Assembly: GCF_040054535.1 (NCBI RefSeq)
Contig: NC_090781.1
Coordinates: 15,056,982-15,120,981, forward strand
DNA length: 64,000 nt
From: Antennarius striatus
Lineage: Eukaryota; Chordata; Actinopteri; Lophiiformes; Antennariidae
Reading direction: 5' to 3'
The position numbers were made by a program, and so were the translations under genes. Within the stretch, counting starts at the first letter, position 1, and every line of letters begins with the position of its first letter. A model generated the notes under the pieces. The model ran no database searches and was not told the origin of the DNA. It was given only the letters and a program-made list of their open reading frames with translations. This document shows, one piece after another, positions 1 through 12,052 of this stretch.

Positions 1-489
1 TACACGGGACATTTCTCTGGAAGCACCTGCCACCCTCCAATATTCACACCTGCTACATGTACAACCTGGTTAAAAACAGCAGCAGCCATTTTTCCTCTAG
101 GATACAAGTGTATAAAAAGTCTGTGTCTAAGACACTGTTTGAGTTTAGATGACATTATCCTACCTCCACTGGGGAGAAGAAGAAGAGGGAGAAGCGACAG
201 CCCTTTTGTCCCATGGCTGCCAACCGTGTCTAAAGGAACGATGGTGGAGCCTCAGCAGAGGCTAGGTAGCCCATGATCCCATTAGCTCATTAATCTGAGC
301 CAATTGAAGCAACAGGGACAGTCCCTTCCCCCCTTTTCCTCAAACAGCTCAGGCACTGGTGTCAAATGAACAGTGGGTGGCAGCAATGCTTTGAATATCA
401 CACTACCCCTGTTAACTCCTCTCTGTATTGGTGAGACCTATAAAAGAGTCCCGCTTCCCTCATTAAAAACTCTGACATGGTGCCTTTAC
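1..489. other. left edge, presumed rcsd1-like intron
   Basis: No further exon of the rcsd1-like gene was recognised here, although the minus-strand donor at 489 shows that the transcript continues toward or past the window start. The stretch has a purine-rich run near 175-205 and no transposon that I recognise. It is best read as intron, with the remaining CapZIP exons lying outside the window. Confidence 0.4.
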
Positions 490-555
490 CTGAAGTTTCC
501 CAGTGATGGGTGAGTTCATCTTGATTTTAAAAGGCTTTGGGAAAGAAATAGTTTT
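490..555 (-). CDS. rcsd1: rcsd1-like exon 4
   Basis: The acceptor TTCTCTTGCAG is followed by 66 bp encoding 22 residues (KTISFPKPFKIKMNSP...GKLQ), then the donor GTAAAG. It corresponds to the PKFKVKSSPLIEKLQ block of human RCSD1. It is phase 0 on both sides, and the gene continues to the left. Confidence 0.8.
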
Positions 556-3500
556 CTGCAAGAGAACACAAACATGCAAGACTCAAAATAAGACTTCAAA
601 AAAAGGGAAACAAGAGAAACTTAACCAGCATGCTGGGGTTTTTTGTACCCTGCCTTTAAATATTTAACAAAAATTTATATAAATCCATATTAAGTAATCT
701 TATATTCATAAAGTGATTGCAATCAGAATGATGTATCCATCTCTGGACTTTTATTGTCTATTTTGCAGCAGATTATTGTTTGATGTGTTGATTTTGTTGC
801 AGTGAAAAGTTGCAATGAAAATATACAGTGAACAAATTCAGCAATGTTACCCTCTTAATTAAGAAGACACATATTTACAGTATTGGTCAGAAATGACTTA
901 CATCTGACTCTTCATCATCATTTTGATGTTGTAACTTCAGGGAACAAGGTGGTCTTCTTTGAAATGGAAGCTACAAACAACAATAAGTAGACATGGAAAG
1001 TGAAATCACTACAAACACGATATATCAATTGACAAAAATTTTTTTTGATTTCGAACATTTTTGCATGTTGTAAAATACAAATACCTCATCCTTTGAGGTG
1101 GGCATTGGAAAAATATGACCTTTGAATCTTCCTGCCAGCTCAGCAACAGACAGCTTGGATGGAGAATCCTGTTAGAAAAGTAAAAAAGTGGCGCACAAAG
1201 GATTTACAAATGAATCTAACTGATTTAAAATGAGTGATTATTCTGTGTTTTAGGATTTAAAATAAACACATCTGACATACCAGCTTTCATCTTTGCACAG
1301 ATTGATTGTTCGCTATGACATTTCCTGCTGATCTGAGATATTAAACAATACCCTTAGATGCACAATGTGATCAGATTAATTTAGATCTATGTTTGGTTTG
1401 GTTTTCATTTCAATTACAACTTAATATTTCCTGTTTTTGTCAATCAGCATGACATGTGCAGAGAGTCATTTCATAGCTGAGCTGTTGGATGCTTTAAAAT
1501 GAAGAATATGTTTCACTTCATTGCCAATTGAGAGCCACAGCACAGAGAGTGAATAAGGAAACAAAAAACCCCCCAACAATTTCATCAGTGTGTAGAGTTC
1601 TCTGCTGTCCTTGAAGACGGTTATCTTTTCTACTGCTAAAGAGCCTGTTTCATTCCAGCACAGGAAGCAAACCCCTCTCTCTACAGCTGTGTAACATCCT
1701 GTGACAGCAGGGACCTGTCCTTACAGGCTTATACTGTTATCACTTCTTGGCCTCTTTACTTTCAGTCTCCCACTCCTCCCAAGCTGATTGCTAAACATCC
1801 CTCCTCTGCACAAATATAAAACTTCAAGACAACATATCAATATCACTTTGTTGATCACGTTTTAGGTAAAACCTATGGACTGTGGGGGGAGGTCAAGACA
1901 TCTGTTTACAGCTTCAAGCAGCCTGAGCGTTCCAGTAGGACTGAACATTCTCATTCTTCATGTCACCAGTTACAAAACTTGTATTTTACAGTTATTGCTT
2001 GTTGTGATCCGCCCTTTCTCTCTTTGGCTCTCATACTATTTGTCATCTCCATTACACTTTATTTGACCACTAAAAATTCACGATTCTCCTCACAGCTGCC
2101 AGTTTTATCACATTTCCTGTGCATGCACTCTCAGTTCACTCCCCTCTTTGCACAGTTTGAGCCATAGCCATGGAAACATGGTTGTCCCAAGTTTTACAGA
2201 CACACATTCCACATGTTAATCACACAATTTATTTTCATTTTTCCTTGCTCTTACCATGACCTCACCTCTTTACTTTCACCACACAAAAATATTAGAACAC
2301 CAGCTAGTCCCACACTGTGTCTGTACCACATTTAAATCCTATAATCCGAATCCCAACCCTTTTCCTGAGTTCTTTTTTCTCATCCGGAATAAATAGTAAT
2401 CATAAAGGACCACCCAACCTCCACACCGTTATTTTGTAATCTTTAATTGTTTAACTCTTTCCTGTCCTTCCAGAACAAATGACTCCTTTAGAGAACAACC
2501 TCCAGTGCAGGCAAAGGAAGCGGGGCTTTGTTTAAATGATAGCAGAGATGTTTTGGGTGAACAAAATCAATGTTCCACCTCAGCTATTGTTCCAACTTTA
2601 ATGAGGTTTGTCTACCAGCCCCTTTAAAACATAACGTACAAATGTTTGTTTAATTTCCATATAATAACCTCTAAGATATTTAAGGAATACTAAAAGTATA
2701 ATATTTGTATGTGTATGTTTGGTATTTGGTATCATATTTTACTGTTAATGTTAAGAAAGAAATGTACAAGTATGATTTTCCATGTTAATTACCTTTAAAA
2801 GCATGTTACTTCAGAAAAGTCATCCATTAATATTCTTCCATGTATCTTTTCACAACAATAAGCCCTTATAATTATTGAGCTTCTTCATGTGGAGTGAAAA
2901 TCAGGGGAAATGACAATATATTGACTGTTACTTAAAAATAGAGACTTTAGTTTTTAAGCTTTTAATCTTCCCTGATTATTATTTTTAAAAACTGAGTCAT
3001 TGTCTGAAGTATTTCCTGTTTGTCGCTTTGAATATGTTTTAACTAAAGTATGTCTCTCATCTCATTTCACTGTTTCAATGAGCTGGCATAAAGAAACCTT
3101 ATTTCCATGAGAAATGCAAGCATTTTTGCTGTTTATCAGTAATACATGCAGCTTAGTCACCTGGGACCCCATGCTCACTGAAGAGTGGGAAACTTTGGGC
3201 CACTGCAGCAGAGAGCAGGGGAAACTATTTCTGGGGCTCTGGGCCTGAGAAAAAGCCCCAGAGTTGTGTGGGCAGCTTGGGCCGTGGCTCTGCTCTGTAA
3301 CCCCTCAGCCCCTGAGAGACTGGCCCTGATTATGCTAGACCACATGTGAAACATACCGTGCTGTAGCATACAGTGCAATTGAGCATGTCTAAACAAGGAA
3401 ACGATGAAAAAGAAAGCCACTTAAAGCAGAGCCTTACCCGTGTGATTAACTTTATTTTTTCCCAAAACAGTGAAGGAGTAGAAAGGTCTACCTCCTTTCA

Positions 3501-3800
3501 AAAAAATCAGCTATTTCTGGACTGACTCCCTAGAAACTGCACTGGATGATTTCTTCACAGTCACAGACAACAGCACTGATGCCCAATGATCAACGATAGC
3601 TTTCTGATTATTAAATAGCAATTAAAAAACAAGTATTTTCTTGCCTAAACCCTAACCCAAAAAACTCAAAATCTGACCATAAAACAAATGTTGATACATT
3701 GGTACATGGTTATCCTCCATCAAATCCTGAAGTAGTAAAAATTTGTGTTTACGGATATTATCAATTTCCCTGGCGGAACCTCATTAAGGGATCAATAAAG

Positions 3801-3842
<42 letters not shown>

Positions 3843-6800
3843 CAGGCGTCTAACATTATTTTTCATTTAATAAAAGTTAAATGTGTGCATCTTCAGTGAG
3901 CTTCATTTGGATGACAGAAGGTTCATTTTAATTTCCAGGCTGTGTGGAGACACGAGGTTTACTGTATGATCATCGGATGTAGAGAGAACAGAGTCAATAT
4001 CACAAAAAGCTGGCTGTTGTCTGTTCCTGTGACTTCTAGTTCCGCAGGCAGGGAGAAGTACATGAATAGAGTCTCAGTAAATCCCAACATATCTCCTTGA
4101 TATAACAGTAGTGGTCAGAGAGCAGTGACCATGTAATCCACCATGGATCTGATTAAGATGATGTTTGGCTCAGGGCCTTTAACTCTTTGTTTTCTGCTCT
4201 CAATCTCCATAAGCTGTTTCTGGTGTGCCCCACGAATAAAGCCCCACACTATAGCACAGATGTTAAGCAAGATCTTTTTATTAACATCCCTAAGGGTAAG
4301 GGCTTCAGCTTTAGCCTGCAGACTTTGTTTTCCTAAGTCAGCTTGTTCTGCCTCGGGGAAAACCCAAGTGAGCTGCTCCCTTCTGCCTATACTTGTTGGT
4401 GGTAAGAGAGCAGACAGCCATCTTCTCCCTCGCTCTTTCCAGGAAAACATGATGTGTTTTTGGCCTGGACATCATCTGAATATCTCACTTTTCCACAGCT
4501 CTGACTAAAGTGTGTTATTTGTGTCTTTCTACGCATTGTGTTTGTAAAGGTACCCTTGAAAGGCCCTCAGTCGGAGCAATGAGGTAAATGGACGCACACA
4601 TCTGCAGCACATGCAATTGCTGCCTCTTTCATAAGGGAAATGGGTGGAGCTGCAGATGTCGTCTAGTGCTGCAGGGTGGGGGAACAAATATTAAATAACA
4701 CAATAAGCATCTAGCAAGGAGGAAAATGAATCTGGATGACATGGGAACAGTTGATAAAGTTAAATTCTCAATTGGAATGCCTTTTTCCTTTATGAGATCA
4801 ATGGCACAATTAATGATTGAAGTTCCCAGCTACTAAAGTACACTATTTGACACGGAAACTATATAAAGATATATTAACACATGTAAGAGCCAGTCCTGGT
4901 AGTAGAATGCACAAGGATATTGCAATATGATAACTCCAGTGGCCTGTATAATATGATCTGAGCTGTTGTTCAGTGAGAGCTGGTGTGGACAGAATGATTC
5001 CAAAGTGTTCGTTGCAGAAAATATTTCCTAAAAGCATCTGTTGGGGATTCTACATGGTGTTCTGGTATTCTCATCCACTCTGATTTCGCAATCACACCAA
5101 CAAAGACCATCTGGACAGAGGATCAGATAGCTGAGGACGAGGTTAAGTATCACAGTCATACTGTAGGATGATTTCATTCATCGACCCAGCACCTTCCCTC
5201 TGCAATAGCATGCAGAGATCCAGTGCCAAAGGGTATGGCATTCATGGCTGACTTATTTTAGTGTCCAGTAGTCTGCTGTTTAATAGGAATAAGGAGGGAC
5301 ATACAGTGTGTGAGAAGTCGTGGCTCCACACAGAGGGTAGTGGAAAGTCTATTCATGAATTCAGAAGTAGAAAGTGACTACATTTCAGTTTGCAACTCTT
5401 TGTAGGTTCGCACTTTTTATATAGAAAAAATAAATAAAATAACAATTTTAGCTTTGTGATAAAAGAAGAGTGTGAGGAGGAGCAGATATGATAGTTCAAC
5501 TGTTCGGCGGGGAGGTTTGGAAATAAATTTAAATCATCTTGACATTGTTTTTTCGAGTTTCTGTATGAAACTCATGTGCTTAACCTTTATACCTATACAA
5601 GTTTGCAGATGTCTGATATCAACTGACTGCCACTCTGAAATATTCAAATCAAGCCTGGTTTGACGGAAATTACTCCCTCAACTTGCTCCCAATGTCTCAA
5701 AAGCTTGACTGGAAAAACTATTGTACACTGAGAAAGAGCTTGAGAGAAAAGCTGAAATCAGTTTCCATGTTTGAAGTCATTCCACTGAGTCTAAGCATCG
5801 TGACATAACTTCCTTCAAGCTTACAGCATATGTTTTCTTTAACAGATTATTATGTCCTACTCAATATCTCCACTCTAGTTCCCACCCTGGCTATCTCTCT
5901 GGCCCACACACTGCTCCAGACTGAAAGTCAGGGCCAGATAATGAGATACAGAGAAAAACACATTAGCGTATGTGACTTTGAGGGGCCTATTATGACAGTA
6001 CATAATAACAGTGTTTAAGAAAAGAACAACAACTGCCCTGTAAATGAAAAGCAGCTAAGCAGCGATGGAATTAGGACGCTTTATGATGCATCTTATTGGT
6101 CATAAAGGAGCAAATGTCCTTCAACGAACCAAGCTTTCACACAGTTACTTTATGACTCAAAATGTAAATGTAAATAATGCAATAAAAGGGGTTAAAAAAA
6201 ATTCACAGAACAATGCAACCAATCTGTCAATGTCGGTACAGTGTGTAATCAGTAAACTGCTCATTTTATGTTAGCAATTTTGCATCTCACATAGTCTCAT
6301 ACAGGTTTTTTACATTGAATCTTTGTCAACCTAAACACGCATGTGCATCTTGCAGGCCTAACATGTGAACCTCTAGAGAACATCATTTAGTAGTGTGCAA
6401 TATGTCTGTCTCAGGTGGTTGTTTAAACGATGAGTGAGTAGATATTGAGTGCATTACTCACTGTGCATAAAAAGTCCAGATAATGACAACCATGCAGTAT
6501 GTGCTGCAGCGTTCAAGATGAAAGTAATCTCTGTAATCCTAGTTTTTGCGATGTCCAACATCTGGAATATGTGGCCACATAATTATCTAAAAATACAATA
6601 TGGATGCCCTGATGATTGGCTTGTCAATAGTTAACCATGTACATCAATAAAAGATATACCAATAATGCATATTATTGCGGACATCATTGGGAAAACTGTA
6701 ATGGTGTAATAATCACATCCCATTTTAAATGAGTATCCACTTGTTCTCATTTCTCAGTTGATAGACTAAGAGGGGAAAAAGATATGAGATCAGTTAATCA

Positions 6801-9016
6801 AGTGGTACTATTAGTAATAAAATTACTTTTGTGATGACTGTAGTCTCCCTCAGTCACATGGCAACTGCAGCTAATTATGACTCAAGCTAGTTGTAGCTGC
6901 TCCACTGTTACTGTTACCACAGGGGAAGCAGGATATGTTATGAGACTGTACAGAGTGCAATAACAATGAATATATGAAGATATTTGCAATCTGCTCATTC
7001 TGCTGTTTTCTACATCAAATCAACTCAAATTAATGCCTTGGTGGGCATTTTTCACTTACAGCAGTAAGATCCAACTCGAGCATCAGTTGCATGGGGCAAA
7101 GTTTGTTTTTTTTTAACTGTTTTAAATTGGTATCCATTTGATACTTGAGAAACCATTCATGACTTGTTTACTCCATGTCATATTCTACACACCAGGTCTG
7201 GTGGGAGTGACTGTAGAACAAATGGCAAATGTATGTATAGTATGGGGAATATTCATGTAAAAATAATAACGAGACACAATTTAAAATTGTATTCCATACT
7301 GTTGATGACTAAAACGGCCGAAAACCAACACATTAGCACATGTCTGGCTGGTGCAGACTGAGGCCCCGTGTTATTGGGCTCTTAACTTTACTATGAATTA
7401 TATAACAAACGTGCACGCCAAATGGTTGGCAGGGCAATCCTAAATACTCACTCCTCTGGCTGTGGTTTTATTTTTCCATCAAAAGAAAACCCATCAGCAC
7501 AAACCACAACCCAACGCATATAGTACAACTCCACAGGTGCATGCACGCACACTGAAGTGCACATATTTGTGGATTATATAGTTAAAATGTTGTCATTCCG
7601 GCAAGTAAAACACAACGTTTAATAATTTCCATGTGTTAATCTCCCTTGACGGCTCAATTGAGGCAGCTGGTGTAAATCATTCCTGGTAAACATGAACCCA
7701 TCTTATCTAAGCCTAGAATATAAACTAATGTGACATCATCAAAGCTGTAGCAGTTTAAAAGACAGCCAGTTCACAGTCAGTAGTGGCTCAACATTTGTAT
7801 ACAGATACTTTAAGTAAAATATACAGTAGCATGAAAATATTAGAAAAATAGATGGAAAACTTTCCAGTACAAACTATGAATATCATTGAAAACTGGTTGC
7901 TTTTCCCCAAACTCATTTCTGGGGTTAAAATCTTCAGTATAGTAAGAAAAAAACACTGATGTGAAAAACTCTGAGATTATCCTTTGGGGGCGCTGAGAAG
8001 AAAAAACAGACGGACGACATTAAACACACTAACCTAACAAAACTATCTGGATTGTTAGACTTGACTTCATGACTGAAAGGTTTTTGTGACAGTCATTGAT
8101 ATGTCATATTTTACTGAACAGTCAACAGAAGTTTGATTCTGAAAGTGATAAAGTCAATTATAATTAAAATGTTAAAAAAAATATGACTTTATCTGTGATA
8201 AAGGCAAATTTATCTTGACATTGAAGTATGAAATAAGCATTTAAATTATTGAAGTCAATTTAATTTTTCATTGTGAGGTTTCTTCCATAGTCGAGTCTGC
8301 TTCCCCATCTCAAAGCTTAGTGTCTTATGCATTTTCAGGATTATTAATGATCCTAATACTTCATCTCTCATCTCTGGGGGAATCCAAATACTTTTACTGC
8401 AATTTTTGCAACAGTGAAAGAAACATACGTTTTTAAATCTAAGATGAACTGTCTTAAAGCACATGTGTGCTAAGTTTGAATGGTGTAAGCACATAGGAGC
8501 CTTTCTGTTGTAGACAGCTAATGTTCCCACTCACGTGCTGTGGGGAGGAAAATGGGTGTTTCTCTTCCTTTTCACCACATGACATTAAATACTTGAGAAG
8601 ATGTGAGAAGTCTAAGGGAATGCCTTGTTATGTAGGGAGGAGGCCACAAATCTGTGAGCAAACCCTGCAGGAAAAACAGTTGAGGAAAGACTTGGACAGG
8701 CATCCTATACCATAAAGACACATGTTTTCTACAGCTATTCTTAAACTTAGACATGACGGTAAAGGAAAGTCAGCCTCCAGGGAGCAAACACATGGTGAGG
8801 GCGTGATGGGTGGAAATATCTTATTGGAAAATTCAATCTTAAATGCCACATGGATTACAGGGAAAAGAAAATTAATCAGTAGCGTTTCCTCAACAGATTT
8901 ATCACAATGCACAAACATCATCATCATCATCATCATCAATCACGAAAAATAATCTGTTAGGCATTAGTTAGAGATGCTATCAGCCTGAAGCACAATAAAA
9001 CTATAGCTACTGTCAC

Positions 9017-9071
<55 letters not shown>

Positions 9072-9491
9072 AATAACAACTCCACCCTTCATTAGGACAG
9101 AGAAATACATTCATCAATATGAAGTTGTTTTTTTTAGTTTTTATTTATTTTAATATTTAGTAATATTAAAATCGTAAAAATAGTAAAATCAGAAATATCA
9201 CAATTATGCCAAAGATTATTTAAATTCTTTTACAGTAATGTAAAGTCATGTGATGCTCCTTGTGTGCACTAAACAAATGCATTACTGTATATTAAAAAAA
9301 ATAAATCTATTTGCTAAACAGTTGAACAGAGAAGTCCAGGTGCCTCCAGAAATATTTCGGTAAGAACACAGGCTCCTCAGAGTCCTCTATGATGGGATGT
9401 TCAACCCAAACTCAGTTGAATCACCTTAAAACATTTACAAGTAAGCTCAGACCACAACAAATGGATGAGTCTCTTTTTGTTTTACCTCCAT
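490..9491 (-). CDS. rcsd1: RCSD-domain (CapZIP-like) protein, 5' part, partial
   Basis: Four minus-strand exons (9486-9491 coding, 1085-1168, 902-970, 490-555) join in phase 0 to 75 codons. The joined start reads Met-Glu, then DSPSKLSVAELAGRFKGH, then a QRRPPCSLKL block and a PKPFKIKMNSP block ending GKLQ. The SVAELAGRF motif, the RRPPCSL motif and the later PxxFKxKxxSP...KLQ motif occur in this order in RCSD1/CapZIP. CapZIP is known as an actin capping-protein (CapZ) interacting, stress-kinase-phosphorylated cytoplasmic protein. All splice sites are GT-AG with good tracts. The rest of the protein is missing off the left edge. Exon 1 holds only ATG GAG before its donor, so its assignment is the weakest link; the three downstream exons are firm. 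Whether this is a first or second fish paralogue is not decidable here. Confidence 0.8.
902..970 (-). CDS. rcsd1: rcsd1-like exon 3
   Basis: The acceptor TTGTTGTTTGTAG is followed by 69 bp encoding 23 residues with QRRPPCSLKL and an acidic tail, then the donor GTAAGT. Human RCSD1 has a matching RRKPPCSL block at this place. A second AG further in would shift the frame to an early stop, so the upstream AG was chosen. Confidence 0.8.
1085..1168 (-). CDS. rcsd1: rcsd1-like exon 2 (RCSD motif)
   Basis: The acceptor is TTCTAACAG and the donor GAG/GTATTT. The 84 bp encode 28 residues containing SKLSVAELAGRFKGH, the conserved start of the RCSD/CapZIP region. It is phase 0 on both sides. Confidence 0.8.
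3744..3842 (+). repeat. LINE-like 3' tail ending in (TAC)n
   Basis: The sequence caatttccctggcgg, then ...aagggatcaataaag, is followed directly by about 14 copies of TAC (3801-3842). Fish LINE tails often end with a short hairpin, GGGATCAATAAAG and a simple repeat. Only the tail is present, so this would be a severely 5'-truncated copy. The family is not assigned. Confidence 0.55.
8916..8938 (+). repeat. (ATC)n microsatellite
   Basis: About seven tandem CAT/ATC triplets in the rcsd1-like intron. Confidence 0.9.
9021..9068 (+). repeat. (GT)n microsatellite
   Basis: An uninterrupted run of 24 GT dinucleotides about 0.4 kb from the first exon of the rcsd1-like gene. Confidence 0.97.
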
Positions 9492-9573
9492 CCTGGGGAA
9501 TGGACCTCCGATCGTCTGCTCTGGCTTTATTTTTTGTTTGTTTTTCGGGTTGACTGCCCGCAAGTGGAGAAGA
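9486..9573 (-). CDS. rcsd1: rcsd1-like exon 1 (5' UTR plus two codons)
   Basis: The minus strand reads ...CCCCAGG ATG GAG followed by GTAAAAC, so the coding part is 9486-9491 and the intron begins at 9485. A TATAAA lies about 110 bases before the ATG. Joining Met-Glu to the next exon gives MEDSPSKLSVAELAGRF in frame, which fits an RCSD1-type start. The transcription start near 9573 is inferred from the TATA spacing, not seen. Confidence 0.55.
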
Positions 9574-9599
9574 GAGTGAGGACAGAGCGGAGTAGAGTG

Positions 9600-9605
9600 T
9601 TTATA
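9600..9605 (-). promoter_or_regulatory. TATA box of the rcsd1-like gene
   Basis: TATAAA on the minus strand lies within GATATAAACACTC, about 110 bases 5' of the two-codon first exon. Initiation some 25-30 bases downstream would give a 5' UTR of about 80 bases. The role is inferred from spacing. Confidence 0.45.
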
Positions 9606-9609
9606 TCTG

Positions 9610-11190
9610 GAGCCAAATCATTCTCACGGGAGGGGGGCGTACAACTTTTACACGGACAGTACTTGTCCTCCTCAGGTCCGTCAAGTTTGTCCTGCTAAAA
9701 ATAATAGTTCCGGTATAGAATTTCAAAATAAAACACACTGTTTGAATTCCTCTTAAAGCAGTAGCGGGAGCAGGTCAGAAAACGTTACTTCATATTTTAC
9801 TTACAGACAATACTAATCGTACCGATCAATCAATAGTGACATCTAAGAGCCTACTCACTATGAGCTAAGAATTTAAAACATGTTTCAGTTCTTGCTACAC
9901 CCAAACGGGTTCATTCTGCATTTCTTCAGCCATGCCAGCTGATGGAAAACACCTGCTGTGACGTCAGCAGTAGGAATGTGGCCTGGTGAGTAGAGCAGCT
10001 GTTTTTTTGTTTGTTTTTTTTCCTCTCCGTCAGAAGTAACACTCATATATATATTTGCATCTGAACATTAGTTGTACGTACATTGTTAATAGCTTGAATC
10101 GAATTTATGCCACACTTGTAATTTGGTACGTTCTTTTATTTTGAAGGTGGCAAAATGTTGTTCCAGCTGCCTTGTCTGCAGGCTGTGAGCCGTCCTCACC
10201 AGACTACCACAAACTAGGTGCGACTAATTACTAATTAGACTGTAAAGGGTTTAAAATAATTATAACAACTTAAAATATAGTTCAACAATCAATGAGAACT
10301 CATTATCTGCTCAGGTAAGATGCTACTGTGCACATTCTATTTTTATTGTGTTCTGCTTTGTAAAGAGTGTGATAGGGAAATGATCAAATATTTATCTAAT
10401 AAAATATTATTAGATTTAGTCCGATTAAACACAGAAAAAAAACCCCACCTCCCACCACAGGATAAACATCAGTTTGTGCTAGTATGAAGTTATCATAACT
10501 TTTATCATAGGTGTGAGAAAGATGACATGAAAATCATTGAATGAAAGTTATGTCTGAGTGGGGGAGGAAAAGCCCATTGAAACAATATAATATGTGTGAC
10601 ATTTGTATGGATGTGAAGAGGCCTTGCTACGTACCTCGTTACACATGGACTGACAAGAGTAACTCTAAATGCCCCACTGGGTGGGGGTATAAAATGGTAT
10701 CTCTCTTTATGAATCATTTGCAAAATGTTGTCAGACAAATCCACAAAGAATAAATTACAGCTCAATCCGTGGATGCTGGCTGCAGCTCTCTCTTTCAGTA
10801 ATGCACCAATTTCAAAAATTGTTGTTCCATTAGACCAAAAAACCTGGGATAATACAATAGAATTTAAATAAAAAATTTACTTTTCTCCCATTATATCTTT
10901 TTTACTGCAGAAAAAAATACACTTGGCAAGATACTGGCTGCTGTTGTCCTTTTAATTTTATGATTCATAGCAGCTTCTTACTAATTAATAATGTGTTGAC
11001 AATCTTATTAGCAAACCACTTATAAACCATTCACACAATGTTTGTGAAGGTGGCTTTATTATAATTAAGTTCCAGTAAAAATAACAAGAAGTTCTGTATG
11101 CCCTTGTATGCCAGTGGCACGTGACGGTTATTCCATAACACTCTATAGTTCATATTTTGTTAGATCATTTCAACCATCCTTCAGTACTTA
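9610..11190. other. intergenic, upstream of the rcsd1-like gene
   Basis: AT-rich sequence with T runs and no supported exon. The first few hundred bases (about 9610-9700) are more GC-rich and may be core-promoter flank of the rcsd1-like gene. Nothing else was recognised. Confidence 0.4.
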
Positions 11191-11197
11191 CAGGGTC

Positions 11198-12052
11198 TCC
11201 AATCCTCCAAATCTTCTTCTTCTTCTTATTCTCCTTTCAGCTTTTCCCTTCAGGGGTCGCCACAGCGAATCGATTGCCTCCATCTAACCCTGTCTTCTGC
11301 ATCCTCTTCTCTCACAACAACTACCTTCATGTCCTCTTTCACTACATCCATAAACCTCCTCTTTGGTCTTCCTCTAGGCCTCCTGCCTGGCAGTTCAAAA
11401 CTCAGCATCCTTCTACCAATATATTCACTATCTCCCCTCTGGACATGTCCAAACCATCTCAGTCTGGCCTCTCTGACTTTATCTCCAAAACCTCTAACAT
11501 GTGCTGTCCCTCTGATGTACTCATTCCTGATCCTATCCATCCTGGTCACTCCCAGAGAGAACCTCAGCATCTTCATCTCTGCTACCTCCAGCTCTGTCTC
11601 CTGTCTTTGACCTCAGTGGCACTGTCTCTAGACCAAACAACATCGCTGGTCTCACCACAGTTTTGTACACCTTTCCTTTCATTTTAGCTGAAACTCTTCT
11701 ATCACACATCACACCTGACACTTTTCTCCACCCGTTCCATCCTGCCTGGACACGCTTCTTCACCTCTTTTCCACACTCTCCATTGCTCTGGACGGTTGAC
11801 CCTAAGTACTTGAAATCTTCCACCTTCTTGATCTCTTCTCCCTGTAACCTCACTCTTCCACTTGGGTCCCTCTCATTCACACACATGTACTCTGTCTTAC
11901 TGCGGCTAACCTTCATTCCTCTCCTTTCCAGGACAAACCTCCACCTCTCTAGCTTCTCCTCCACCTGTTCCCTGCTCTCACTACAGATCACAATGTCATC
12001 TGCAAACATCATAGCCCATGCTGATATATTTGGAGAGTCCAATCCTCCAAAT
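11198..12052 (-). mobile_element. 5'-truncated non-LTR retrotransposon with TSD
   Basis: The minus strand encodes the late part of a LINE reverse transcriptase. It has the catalytic MMFADDIVIC motif, KYLGS, and a C-terminal RLRWFGHVQR...GRRPRGRPKRRF region, broken by a frameshift near 11.55 kb. It ends in a (GAA)n tail (CTT repeats from 11213 on the plus strand). A 15-base duplication, tccaatcctccaaat, flanks it exactly at 11198-11212 and 12038-12052. The endonuclease and most of the polymerase are missing, so the copy is dead on arrival. The family is RTE-like or related; I cannot name it surely. Confidence 0.85.

Larger units (their letters stand above)
1170..9484 (-). other. large intron 1 of the rcsd1-like gene
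   Basis: About 8.3 kb, AT-rich, between the two-codon first exon and the RCSD exon. No further exon with convincing splice sites and family similarity was seen. It holds a LINE-like 3' tail with a TAC repeat near 3.8 kb, an ATC repeat near 8.9 kb and a GT repeat at 9.0 kb. The open frames inside it do not resemble known proteins. Confidence 0.5.

Noticed and set aside
4115..4508. Two overlapping open frames of 111 and 121 codons on opposite strands
   Set aside because: No domain, no splice context and no resemblance to any family; chance frames in intron.
8628..8939. 103-codon minus-strand frame starting with a Met run
   Set aside because: Its start is the ATC/CAT microsatellite; the remainder has no similarity.
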